DNA of 64,000 nt from Kitasatospora cinereorecta. GTDB taxonomy: Bacteria; Actinomycetota; Actinomycetes; Streptomycetales; Streptomycetaceae. Positions 43,615-52,235 of the stretch are shown in pieces; the first letter of the stretch is position 1; every line of letters begins with the position of its first letter. The notes beneath the pieces are model-generated. The model was not told the origin of the DNA and did not search any database. It saw nothing but the letters and a program-made list of their open reading frames with translations. Made by a program: the position numbers and the translations under genes. The DNA is taken from the NCBI RefSeq assembly GCF_024172095.1, contig NZ_JAMZDX010000008.1, positions 62,001-126,000 on the forward strand, given 5' to 3'.

Positions 43615-45522
43615 TCAGCGGTAGCGGAACAACTGCTGCAGCCGTAGGACCTCCGATTGCCAGAACACACGGGCCTCACCTGGCTCGGCAGGAACCGCCC
43701 GACCCAGCCGCCCCGCCAGATCACGGCAGACCGCCAGAGAACCCGTGTCGCCCGCCGCGAGCAGCGAGGACAGCAGCGGCTCACCCTGAGGTGTGCCGGC
43801 GTCCACTCGCACGAGGACTTCCACCCGGTCGGCCGGGTGCAGTACCTGCGGCAGAGCGTTGCCCAGCTGGCGGCCCAGCCTCGACCATGTGGTCGTGGAG
43901 CGCTCGCGCGCAGCCTTCTTCAACGCTCCTGTCACTGCGGCGGCGATCTGCGCCACCGCTTCCTCCGGCAACCGGGCCGGCCTCGCCGGCACCGCCTTCC
44001 TCGCCCTCTGCCTCTGCGGAACACCAGAGGCGGAACGCCGGGCCGCAGGCTGCTCCCTGACCACCTCGCGGTCCTCGCGCATCCTGCCGATTCCCGTCCG
44101 GGCCGCCAGTCGCTCGAAAGCACGCTTGTCCGTGTCCTGCCGGGCAGCCGGAACACCGGCTTCCCGCCTCGGCGCCACGCCACTCTCGGAGGCCAACGCT
44201 CCGCGCAGCCGACGGCCGCGTGAGAGCCACCACTGCGCCTCCTCGAGCTGCGCCGGGGTGAGGCGTGGCCGTACCTTCCTCACCGTCCCGGCGAGTGAGT
44301 CCACCAGGTGTTGAATCTGCCGTGCGGGCAGCTGCTCTCCCAGCTGCCGCAGGTCGCCGAGGATGTCCAGGACTCGCTGCTGTGCGGTATCTGCCGGATC
44401 GTCCGGTTCGGCCGCCCTCGATGCCGTTGGGGCCCCGGGCACGTCAGCAGGGACGACAGCCCGCGATGTCTTGCGATCCGAGAAGACCGCACGCTCCTGT
44501 TGCCGCAGGAGCTCTGCCGCCTCTTCGGCAGTGGAACGCTGGTCCTCCGTTCGTCCCCAGGCCGCGTCCGTGTCCACGCGGACCAGAAGGTGGCGTACCA
44601 GTTCGGTGTCGCCCATCGCGACGGCCTGGCGCAGCCGGTCGAAGAGCTCGCCGCGGCCGCGGTCGTATGCGGTCAGCCACGTCCGGCCGCGCTCGATCAA
44701 TGCGGCCGTGGTCCCCGATGCGGAGTCTCGGGCCTGACCTGCAGCCTCGAGTTCACGGACCAGGGACACGACGGCAACCCGAGAGCGTGACTCGATCGCC
44801 GTGTCCAGGCGCCGCTCGAACTCCGACCGATGCGCCGTCCGCTCCCCCAGCGCCGCAGGCCTCCACGCGGCCTGCGGTCTCGGCGACCGGCGCGCCTCGA
44901 CGATCCGATCGACAGCCGGCGTCCGGAAGCCGTCCGCAGTCATAGAGCACTCGTCGAGGCCGAACCACTCGGTCTGCCGTGCGAAGGCCTGCGTCCCGAT
45001 CAGCATCCGCCGTGCGGTACCGACACTCTCGAACCGCACCCGATGCACGTACCAGCGCCGCACCAGCGTCTCGTCATCGACCAGCGACGACATGCCCAGA
45101 ACCGGCTCCACCGCCTCGTCGTCCCACACCGGCTCCACCGCACCGTCCAGATGAAGGCGCAGCCCACGCGCGGGAACGCCCCAACTGATGTCCACGACGG
45201 AGCCGAGCGGCAGCGCGAAGGTGATGCCGGCCCTCTGCCCCCTTGTCTTCAGCCACGCCGCAGCCGCCGCCTTCGCATACAGGTGGTCGGCACTGGACAC
45301 GCTCCGGGCCCGGCGACCACACACATGCTCACCCGTCGGATCCGGGAAGTGCGCGAAATGGCAGACCCGGTCGGTGTACAGCTTCGTCGCCAGCTGCGCG
45401 CCGCAGCCGCCGAGCAGCAGCCCACACCAGAACGTGTCCTCCGCGTGTCGCTGGCGAAAGGCGTCCAACTCGATTGCTTCCAGCGGAAGGATCAGAGGTT
45501 CCTCCGACCCGGCGTTCCCCAT
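43615..45522 (-). CDS. CoiA-like zinc-site protein
   Basis: A 635-residue protein, ATG 45522 (MGNAGSEEPLILPLEAIEL). Residues about 33-70 hold CGLLLGGC, then DRVCHFAHFP and HVCGRR, a Cys/His cluster followed by SSADHLYAKAAAAAWLKTRG. This pattern is that of the zinc-binding start of CoiA-family nucleases. The nuclease core that follows in CoiA is not obvious. The large C-terminal half is helical and Arg/Ala-rich with long charged stretches. CoiA proteins act on incoming DNA in competence, and actinobacterial relatives sit in defence or plasmid regions. The role here is unknown. Confidence 0.5.
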   Translation of the reverse strand: MGNAGSEEPLILPLEAIELDAFRQRHAEDTFWCGLLLGGCGAQLATKLYTDRVCHFAHFPDPTGEHVCGRRARSVSSADHLYAKAAAAAWLKTRGQRAGITFALPLGSVVDISWGVPARGLRLHLDGAVEPVWDDEAVEPVLGMSSLVDDETLVRRWYVHRVRFESVGTARRMLIGTQAFARQTEWFGLDECSMTADGFRTPAVDRIVEARRSPRPQAAWRPAALGERTAHRSEFERRLDTAIESRSRVAVVSLVRELEAAGQARDSASGTTAALIERGRTWLTAYDRGRGELFDRLRQAVAMGDTELVRHLLVRVDTDAAWGRTEDQRSTAEEAAELLRQQERAVFSDRKTSRAVVPADVPGAPTASRAAEPDDPADTAQQRVLDILGDLRQLGEQLPARQIQHLVDSLAGTVRKVRPRLTPAQLEEAQWWLSRGRRLRGALASESGVAPRREAGVPAARQDTDKRAFERLAARTGIGRMREDREVVREQPAARRSASGVPQRQRARKAVPARPARLPEEAVAQIAAAVTGALKKAARERSTTTWSRLGRQLGNALPQVLHPADRVEVLVRVDAGTPQGEPLLSSLLAAGDTGSLAVCRDLAGRLGRAVPAEPGEARVFWQSEVLRLQQLFRYR

Positions 45523-46192
45523 GACCGCCGTCTGAATACGCCGCCTGTCACCCGGCAACAACAACCCCCACCGTGATCGTTTGGCTCACTTGCCGCAGCC
45601 TGCGATGAGTCGCAAGCCTGTCGGCCCCCTCCAGGAGCGCCCCAGCACTCTCGTTGTGTACGGCGGGCTCTCCTGCTCTGCCGCGACTCCTGCCCACGCG
45701 AGCGCGGCGCCATGCGCCGACGAACAATCGCGGCAAGGCTTTTGAGACCTTCAGCTGTAGGCTCTCGCGGCTCGTGTCATACGGCAGAGCGCTGACCTGG
45801 TGATTTGCTGGCGGTCTCACCGAGTGGCCAGGAATCTCACGACCGTGGCGGATTCCTCCAGACAGCGGTCAAGCTGCGGATGACCCTCGTCTGCGTCTAT
45901 CTCTGCCCGTGTGAGAGTGCAGAGTCAGGTCCGAATGAACGTACAGAGCTGTCCTACGAGCAATCCCAGTGATGCTGCACGGCCGCTCCGGGCATGAGCC
46001 GCACTCGAAAATTTAGACGCCGCCCGCATCGCCGATCATGAGCCCAGCCGCTTGTCGCACCGCAGCTCTCCGTTCAAATGCCTCGCGGTTCCTCTCCTCG
46101 CTGGCCACGACGCCTTGGTCTTCAAGCGGAACCCAGGTCCGACGGGACTCGCCGTCGAACTCCCAGCTGCTCACGGTCAACAGGTGCGGGAA
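45523..46192. other. 670-bp region without a supported gene
   Basis: The frames are open, as expected of such G/C-rich DNA, but none shows a recognisable protein or a convincing start site. It includes the promoter region of the CoiA-like gene (minus strand). Nothing else is seen. Confidence 0.35.
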
Positions 46193-46867
46193 CTACTCAT
46201 ACCAGACGCCTGCGATGGGGCCTCGCTGGGTGGCGGCTCGGATTCCGGACGGCAGAGCGACCTGGTCGAGGTTGCCACGGATGTGAAGGTAGAGATCGGG
46301 CGTCGGCAGGCCAGTGGTCTGGATCCAGCCCCGGCCGTGGACATGGCCCGCCGCCTTGAGCGCTTCTGCCTGCCCATCGGGCGCGTACTGGCGGCTGTAG
46401 AGCTGGCTGAGGGTCTCGTCCCGGTCGGCGAAGGCGTAGCGGGCGGCGTAGGCGTAGCCGTCGTGGAGCCAGACGTAGAGCACGACCGGCCGGTGTAGGG
46501 CTGTGCGCATCCACTCGGCGGTCCGCCGGGCAAGTTCCTGCGGGTTGCCCTCGGCGTTCAGCGCCCAAGCAGAAGGCCGGTCCGGCAGGGTGAACAGTTG
46601 GTTGTGCAGGCGGTCGCCACGTATCTGGTCGCCGGAGAAGTGGACGCCGATGTCGATCAGGCTCAGCCGCGTCTCGGGGTCGCTCAGGGTGATGTACGCC
46701 AGCAGCGCGTCCCCGGTTTCCGGTCGGCTGATCTCACCGCTGGCGCCGTGGGAGGGCCACTGCGCGGTGTGTGAACGCAGCGCCTCCACGAAGGCGCGCT
46801 CGGACTCGGTGATCTCCAAGTCGAGGTAGTCGTCCGGCTCCTCGAGTTCGAACCATTGCGTCGGCAT
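46193..46867 (-). CDS. hypothetical protein
   Basis: A 224-residue acidic protein, ATG 46867 (MPTQWFELEEPDDYLDLEIT). Well-spaced Trp, Tyr and Gly residues (ALHRPVVLYVWLHDGYAYAA and WIQTTGLPTPDLYLHIRG) suggest a single alpha/beta domain. No family recognised. It lies 48 bases from no other gene on the same strand, so it is probably transcribed alone. Confidence 0.55.
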   Translation of the reverse strand: MPTQWFELEEPDDYLDLEITESERAFVEALRSHTAQWPSHGASGEISRPETGDALLAYITLSDPETRLSLIDIGVHFSGDQIRGDRLHNQLFTLPDRPSAWALNAEGNPQELARRTAEWMRTALHRPVVLYVWLHDGYAYAARYAFADRDETLSQLYSRQYAPDGQAEALKAAGHVHGRGWIQTTGLPTPDLYLHIRGNLDQVALPSGIRAATQRGPIAGVWYE

Positions 46868-47186
46868 GACCGGGACCCTACGGGTGGCGGGTGGCGGGGC
46901 GCGAACGGCTTTGTGCCTGTGACCGGGCCTACTCGGGTGGGCTGCCCCTGGCGGCAGCGTGCACTCGCTACTTGCTAGAGGTTCTCCCGTATGAGGTGAC
47001 GGCTATCCGGTGAGGGCGAGGTTGTGCAGCCCCCATCATTGCCTTGCGGCGCCCGTGCTCTGCATTGAGCACGGCCTGTTCGAGCGTCCGCATAGTCCGG
47101 CCGGCTCGCGAACTCGGTTGCGGAGGAGATGTTGGCGCCTGTCTCATTGGCTGCCATGACCCGGCGATCTTCACGGCTGACCCTTA

Positions 47187-48032
47187 GAAGCCATCTCATT
47201 TGGCCAGCCGGCGATGGCAGATGAGTGCCGCGGCGATGGTGGCGAAGGCTGCGAAGTGGTCGGCTTTGCGTTCGTAGCGGCGGTGGAGCCGACGGAAGCC
47301 GCCCAGCCATGCGACGGTCCGCTCGATCACCCAGCGGTGCCGGCCGAGGCGGCTGGAGGACTCGATGCCGCGGCGTGCGATGCGGGTCGTGATCTGTCGT
47401 CGTCGCAGGTAGGAGCGGATGAAGCGGTGGTCGTAGGCTTTGTCGCCGTGGAGCCTGCCGGGCCGGCGGCGCCGGGGGCCGCGGCGGGAGCGGATCGGTG
47501 GGATCGCCTCGACGAGCGGAATCAGGGCCTGGCTGTCGTGCAGGTTGGCGCCGGAGATCGCCAGCGACAGGGGTAAACCGGTGCGTTCGGTGAGCAAGTG
47601 GATCTTTGACCCGAACTTGCCCCGATCGACAGGATTCGGACCCGTCAGGTCCCCTTTTTCGTGGCCCGCATGTTCACGGAGTCGACCGCGCACCTCGACC
47701 AGTCCAGCTCACCCTGCGAGCCGAGCTCGTCCAGGACCAGGCGGTAGAGCTTGGCCCACACCCGGGCCGCGGTCCACTCGGTGAAGCGCCGGTGGGCCGT
47801 CGGCCCGGACGGGCCGAAACACGGCGGCAACTGGGCCCACGTGCACCCCGATGTCGCCACGAACACGATCGCCGCAAGCACTTCGCGGTCCCCGTGCCGG
47901 CGTCGGCCACCGCCCTGCGGGCGCGTCGGTGCCGCTGGCACCACCCGCTGGAACAGCTCCCACAACTCGTCCGGTACCAGCCGCTCCACGATCGTCACGA
48001 GAGCAGCCTACAAGCCCAAATGAGATGGCTTC
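47187..48032 (-). mobile_element. IS5-family (IS427-like) insertion sequence, copy 2
   Basis: An 846-bp element with near-perfect terminal inverted repeats (gaagccatctcatttgg at both ends) and a 3-bp duplication TTA (47184-47186 and 48033-48035). It contains a two-frame transposase on the minus strand. A different IS427 subtype from copy 1 at 3642. Confidence 0.9.
47196..47998 (-). CDS. IS5-family transposase, expressed by -1 frameshift
   Basis: Frame 1 starts at ATG 47998 (MTIVERLVPDELWELFQRVV) and contains GCTWAQLPPCFGPSGPTAHR and the first catalytic Asp in CAVDSVNMRATKKG, then stops. Frame 2 continues GDLTGPNPVDRGKFGSKIHL, LAISGANLHDSQAL, LHGDKAYDHRFIRSYLRRR and RHRWVIERTVAWLGGFRRL to 47196. 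The join is at the slippery heptamer A AAG GGG (minus strand, 47651-47657), identical to that in copy 1, so shifting is probably programmed. Confidence 0.88.
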
Positions 48033-48317
48033 TTAAGCAGCGATTCAGCCCCCATCCCCCGAGCGTGCCGCGTACCGCGCTGCAGCGCTTCAACCGCGCC
48101 AAGACAGACTCCGGCTGGCCCCTGCTCCTCGCCAACTTCGCGCTCTTCGTCGTTTTGGGTGCTTATTCGCTCAATGCGGCCGCTTCGGGATCTTTTCTCT
48201 TCACTGTCCTGAGTGTGAACCTTGTTCTCGGGGCGCTGCGGACGGGCCACGTGATGCTCTGCGTCGCCCAAGGGAAAACCGGACTAACCGCGACGGGGGA
48301 ACGAATAGCTGTCGATG

Positions 48318-48791
48318 TCACCACTGACCCCAGTCAGCGGGCCAGGCTTTTCTAGCGCTCCGGTTCCCGTAGGTGACGGCCTTGGCCTGACCGCTGATCG
48401 GGTGGCAGGAGGGGCCAGGGAAGGATTCGCCCGCTCGCGCGCCAGCTCCAGCTGATGGCGGTCGGCGTCGGTGATGAGACCGGGGCGGCGGCCGTGCGCG
48501 CGTGCCGTCCACCGCCCCCAGCGGGCCGACTACCAGGCCCGGCGGCCCGCCCTCACCGCTCAGGCCGGGGCATTCGCCACCGCTCTCGCCGAACCTGTCC
48601 GTCCAGGAGTCCACCAGCTCGAGCTGGGCGCCTCTCACGGCCGCCCCGGCGACTGCACTGGCCCGGGTGCGCAGCAGGGCGAGCGCCGCCAGTGTGGCGT
48701 AGGTGGAGAGGTTCGTGGGGCCGTAGCCGGCATCGGGGTCGGGAAGGGCCGCAGGTTCATCCTGGCCTGGCCGGCGGTCGGTGTCCGTCAA
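48318..48791 (-). CDS. doubtful small hypothetical protein
   Basis: A 157-codon frame starting MTDTDRRPGQDEPAALPDPD. Its first 70 residues look protein-like (NLSTYATLAALALLRTRASA), but from about residue 95 the composition becomes Arg/Pro-rich (PPPRSHHRRRPPSAGAGARA), typical of a wrong frame. It may be a decayed gene with a frameshift in its second half. The surrounding 48356-48925 holds nothing else that is convincing. Confidence 0.3.
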   Translation of the reverse strand: MTDTDRRPGQDEPAALPDPDAGYGPTNLSTYATLAALALLRTRASAVAGAAVRGAQLELVDSWTDRFGESGGECPGLSGEGGPPGLVVGPLGAVDGTRARPPPRSHHRRRPPSAGAGARAGESFPGPSCHPISGQAKAVTYGNRSARKAWPADWGQW

Positions 48792-48925
48792 TGCGGCGAC
48801 TGCGGGGTGGTGCGCTCGTCAGCCGGTACTCTCTGCGGCCGGCCGAGGTGGATGCGGCCGAACCGACCAGTGGGATGCTCACATCCCTGTGGCCCCGGCT
48901 GCGATTCGGGTGCGTAGTCGCGTGA

Positions 48926-49477
48926 TCAAACGGTGGCCTTCGTCGATGCCGTCCTCGACCGGGCCCGGTCCAGTAGCCGAGGGACCGCATAGGCGAATCC
49001 TGCATTGAGTCCGCCCATGTACAGGGCGGCAGACCAGGAGCCGTGGCCGCCTGGGTTGTCGATGGGGTACGAGAGCGCGGCGCAGCTGACGGACATGACG
49101 GAGATCAGTACGACGGTGACCAGGCGGGGACCGCCGACGCGTTGCCCCGCTGCCTCGCTGCGCGCCAGTGTCGCCGCGCAGGACGCCCCCGCCAGCGGGA
49201 GGAAGAGCGCTGCCAGCCAGTTGAAGGGCCACGATGTGCCTGCGGCGGCGAGTCCGGCGGCCGCGTACGGCAGGTTGATGGACCACCACGCTGCTGCGGC
49301 CAGCAGCATCATGGCGCCGACACCGCCCCAACCCCGCGCCCTTGTTCCTCCCGAATCCGCCACAGCGCCCAGTGTCGCGAACGGGCCGCCGCCGAGTCGC
49401 CTGCCACCGGCGCGCCGCGCACGCCACACGCCCCAGCGCGTACGCCGCTTGAGACCTCTACTCGGGCAGGCAGACAC
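48926..49477 (-). CDS. hypothetical membrane protein
   Basis: A 183-residue protein with a basic, poorly conserved start followed by about four hydrophobic segments (VGAMMLLAAAAWWSINLPYA, WPFNWLAALFLPLAG, RLVTVVLISVMSVSCAAL and SAALYMGGLNAGFAYAV). The true start may be one of the GTG codons downstream of 49477. Function unknown. Confidence 0.55.
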   Translation of the reverse strand: MSACPSRGLKRRTRWGVWRARRAGGRRLGGGPFATLGAVADSGGTRARGWGGVGAMMLLAAAAWWSINLPYAAAGLAAAGTSWPFNWLAALFLPLAGASCAATLARSEAAGQRVGGPRLVTVVLISVMSVSCAALSYPIDNPGGHGSWSAALYMGGLNAGFAYAVPRLLDRARSRTASTKATV

Positions 49478-49548
49478 TGGCTGGCGACCGTGCCTCGCTC
49501 TCGGGGGCCGTCGCTACACTGCGGTCACTCGCGATCGAGCCTTGGCCG

Positions 49549-50427
49549 TCATCGGACACCGTTGTGCCACGGACCATACGTGTGGGCGGCGGGTGGCTGG
49601 GGGCGGGGTCGCTGGAGGACGGCCAAGGCATCGTCGATGCGGTCGAGGTCGATGAGGTAGCCGGCCAGGGCATGGCTGTTGCCCGAGGCGTGCTGTCGGA
49701 GGACGGTGACGGCAGCCTTGGTGCGCCCGGCGCCGGCGAGCAGGTCGGCGAGGTCCCAGGCCGCGTAGGAGCTGCCGCTCTCGGGGTGGACCCGGGCCTG
49801 GGCGATCGCTTCGTCGATGCCGTCGCGGGCGGCGATCAGCGGCAGCCGGATCCGGTAGAGGTCCCACTCCTCCTCGCCGCCGCGGGCGGCGGCGAGGGCA
49901 TCGAGGAAGGCCAGCCCGTCTGCGGGGCGGTTGTGGTCGAGGCACAGGTCCGCCAGGGTGTGAAGGATCCAGTCCTCGCCGTTGCGGTCGGCGGCCAGGG
50001 TGCGCATCACGTCGATCGCTTGGTCGCCCCGACCGTGGCGGGCAAGGAGTTGCGCGAGCGCGAAAGCCGAGTTCGGGTCCTCGGCCACTGGCCTGCCGGT
50101 CTGCCGGTACGCCGCGATCGCCCCCTCCACGTCGCCGGACTCCTCCAGCCACGTCGCGAGCCGTTGTACGGCGTAGCCCGAGTCGTCGCTCGCTGCGGCT
50201 TCCCGGAGCTCGTCGATCCGGCCGTGCCGTGACAGCAGCGCGGCCAGTTGATTCCGGTGATTGACCAGCGTGGTGCTGCCGGTGCGCAGCAGGGCGATCG
50301 CGTCGTCGGTGCGGCCCTGGCGCTCGCGGGTGGTGGCGATCAGACCCAATGGTCGTTTCGCGGTCGAGGCCTTGGCAGCACCATGGGAAGTCGGAACACC
50401 AGTGCTCGGTACAAGGCCGGCCAGCAC
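49549..50427 (-). CDS. tetratricopeptide (TPR) repeat protein
   Basis: A 292-residue helical-repeat protein. Repeats are visible as paired helices: GRTDDAIALLRTGSTTLVNH, GYAVQRLATWLEESGDVEGA, NSAFALAQLLARHGRGDQAI, ILHTLADLCLDHNRPADGLA and SYAAWDLADLLAGAGRTKAA. These scaffolds mediate protein contacts. The first 25 residues do not fit the repeat pattern, so the gene may be 5'-truncated, or the real start may lie inside. It is divergent from the SUFU gene at 50486. Confidence 0.75.
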   Translation of the reverse strand: MLAGLVPSTGVPTSHGAAKASTAKRPLGLIATTRERQGRTDDAIALLRTGSTTLVNHRNQLAALLSRHGRIDELREAAASDDSGYAVQRLATWLEESGDVEGAIAAYRQTGRPVAEDPNSAFALAQLLARHGRGDQAIDVMRTLAADRNGEDWILHTLADLCLDHNRPADGLAFLDALAAARGGEEEWDLYRIRLPLIAARDGIDEAIAQARVHPESGSSYAAWDLADLLAGAGRTKAAVTVLRQHASGNSHALAGYLIDLDRIDDALAVLQRPRPQPPAAHTYGPWHNGVR

Positions 50428-50485
50428 TTCATGACACTGAGTGATCAGTGGTAGACGTCCGTCGGCGGTCTGGCATGATCGCGCG

Positions 50486-51064
50486 GTGAGCGTTGCGAAG
50501 GTGCAGGCCGCTGAGGCCGTCGAGTCACATGTCCGAGAATTCTTTGAAGGACATCCCGTGGAGGTCGTCGAATACGACCTTGGGCCGGGGCGCCGAGAGG
50601 CGCTGGCCGACCTGCGAGTTCTCGTCGTGGGCCCCGGCCCGCGCAGCGACTGCTGGGCCTATGTGACGGCCGGTTGCTGGTCCGAGGTGGAGCAGGACGG
50701 CCATGGACTTGAGTTCGTCATGACCGCCCATGTCCGCGACCAGCGGTTCGTCGAACTCATGGCGATGATCGCTTACTACCACTGCGGAGGGCATCTGCTC
50801 GACCTGGAGCACAGCATGCCGATCGGTGAACCGTGGGTGCCGGGTTCGGCCTGCGACCACTTGCTGATCAGCCTGCCCTATCTCCACGGGCCCGAGCTTG
50901 AGCGCTGTCCGTTGCCCGAGGGACACGCACGCATTCTGTGGGCCCTGCCGGTGACGACGGCCGAGATCGAGTTCCGCAGACATCACGGCCACGAGGCGCT
51001 GGAGCAACTCTTCGACGAGGCCGAGATCATTCCCACCGACCCATTCAGGGCATCGGTCGTTTGA
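50486..51064 (+). CDS. SUFU (suppressor of fused)-like domain protein
   Basis: A 192-residue single-domain protein, GTG 50486. Recognisable SUFU patterns are LISLPYLHGPELERCPLPEG, ILWALPVTTAEIEFRRHHG and the end EALEQLFDEAEIIPTDPFRA. Bacterial SUFU proteins are frequent immunity proteins against polymorphic toxins. A catgat sequence 7 bases before the GTG and no ribosome site suggest a leaderless message. No cognate toxin lies beside it here, so it may be an orphan immunity gene. Confidence 0.8.
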   Translation: MSVAKVQAAEAVESHVREFFEGHPVEVVEYDLGPGRREALADLRVLVVGPGPRSDCWAYVTAGCWSEVEQDGHGLEFVMTAHVRDQRFVELMAMIAYYHCGGHLLDLEHSMPIGEPWVPGSACDHLLISLPYLHGPELERCPLPEGHARILWALPVTTAEIEFRRHHGHEALEQLFDEAEIIPTDPFRASVV

Positions 51065-51096
51065 GCTCGCCTCCGGCCGCCCGGGATCACGGGGCG

Positions 51097-51336
51097 GTCG
51101 ACGACCTGGTCAAGGCCCTCGGCGCGGACACCGGCATCTCCAAGAGCGAGGTCTCCCGGATCTGCGCCGACCTGGACGAACAGCTCACCGCCTTCCGCAC
51201 CAGGCCGCTGGGCCACACGCGCTTCCCCTACGTCTGCCTCGACGCGACCTACTGCAAGGCCCGGGTGAACCACCAGATCGTCTCCCGGGCCGTGGTCGTC
51301 GCGACCGGAATCACCGAGGACGGCGGCCGGGAAGTC
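51097..51336 (+). pseudogene. internal fragment of an IS256-family transposase
   Basis: About 80 codons (VDDLVKALGADTGISKSEVS ... KARVNHQIVSRAVVVATGIT) match residues about 120-200 of the intact transposase at 18781-20001 with only a few changes (for example TRPLG for DRPLG). Both element ends are missing, and the fragment runs into unrelated sequence after GGREV. It is a deletion remnant starting 33 bases after the SUFU stop. Confidence 0.85.
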
Positions 51337-51493
51337 GCCAACGCGTCGTGGCGCGGCGGCGTTCGGTCCGCTACGTGTTCATGCGGCGAGGTAAACCGAT
51401 GGGCCCGAACAGCATGTCTGAGTACCTCGTGCAGACCCCCGCCGGGCGCGGGCGGTGGGGCACTTTGCACCTCGTTTCACCCGTTGCCGACAA

Positions 51494-52072
51494 TGAGAAC
51501 TTTTCATCCTGAATTCGCAGGTGGGATGGGGTGGCCTGGGGTCGGTCGGGTGTGATCGCGCCGGTCGTGGGCCGTGATCGCGGCGCTTGATCGTCTGTCA
51601 GCGGGTGATCTCGGCGCGGGTCAGCACGAGGAGCGAGCGCAGCAGCGTGGTGGCGTGGGTGGCGTTCATCCGGACCTTGGTGAGGATGCGCCAGTTCTTG
51701 AGGTCGGCGAAGCCGTGCTCGTTGGCGGCGCGTTCGCGGGAGATGAGCTTGTTGGCTTCCTTCTGGGCCGAGGTGAGCGGCTTTCTGCGGGCGGCGCGCT
51801 TCCCGGTGATGATCACCGGGTTGTCGGGGTCGTCGTCCAGCGCGGTGAAGCCCAGGTCCCCGATCGCGCCGAGGCCGGCGGCGCGCAGCTTCGCGCAGAT
51901 CTTGTTGTGCCTCGCGGCGGTCAGGTCCAAGGCGCGGCCGGGTTTGGCCGCCGAGATCCACAGCAGGTTCCCGCGCTCGTCGGTGACGGCCAGGAACAGC
52001 AGCCCGTGGGCCTTGTGCTTCCCGGAGTAGTTGCGCCGATTCTGTCTACCGGTGCGGCGTCTGGTGCGCACC
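51494..52072 (-). mobile_element. truncated copy of the IS at 53166-54779
   Basis: 579 bp identical, as far as read, to the right 579 bp of the complete element but in opposite orientation. It keeps the terminal tgagaacttttcatcctg and the C-terminal part of the transposase (RRTGRQNRRNYSGKHKAHG to the final TRAEITR), and breaks off at ggtgcgcacc (52063-52072). The 5' part of the element is gone, so this copy cannot move alone. Confidence 0.88.
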
Positions 52073-52117
52073 CAAGCTCGCCGTGCTCCCGACGGCCGCC
52101 GGCCCGGCCGGCACCTA

Positions 52118-52205
52118 GGTCAGGCCCGCCGGATGCTCGAGACGTACCGCGTCCGGCTCTGGGCCCAGCAGCTCGGCACCGCGCAGACGGTCGGTGATGC
52201 CCGCA
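52118..52205 (+). pseudogene. possible HrpA-type helicase C-terminal fragment
   Basis: The frame GQARRMLETYRVRLWAQQLG followed by TAQTVGDARIRKD resembles the end of HrpA-like ATP-dependent RNA helicases (RVSLFAQxLGT...VSxKRI). It is only about 30 codons and lies directly after the truncated IS, so the rest of such a gene would have been removed by the same event. Short match; tentative. Confidence 0.4.
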
Positions 52206-52235
52206 TCCGCAAAGATGCTGAGTCCGTAGCCGGCC

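Larger units (their letters stand above)
47156..48355 (+). pseudogene. small membrane-protein gene cut by an IS
   Basis: The gene is interrupted near its start. Upstream of the IS, ATG 47156 reads MTRRSSRLTL; after removal of the IS and one TTA copy the frame continues KQRFSPHPPSVPRTALQRFN, giving about 117 residues to 48355. Two hydrophobic segments are visible (WPLLLANFALFVVLGAYSL and FLFTVLSVNLVLGALR). An earlier in-frame ATG lies at 47129. The IS right end supplies a new in-frame ATG at 48020 (MRWLLKQRFSP), so a slightly altered protein could still be made. Confidence 0.65.

Noticed and set aside
51331..51493. A protein-like stretch (RYVFMRRGKPMGPNSMSEYL) after the IS256 fragment
   Set aside because: No start, no family and it is cut by the truncated IS; too short to annotate.
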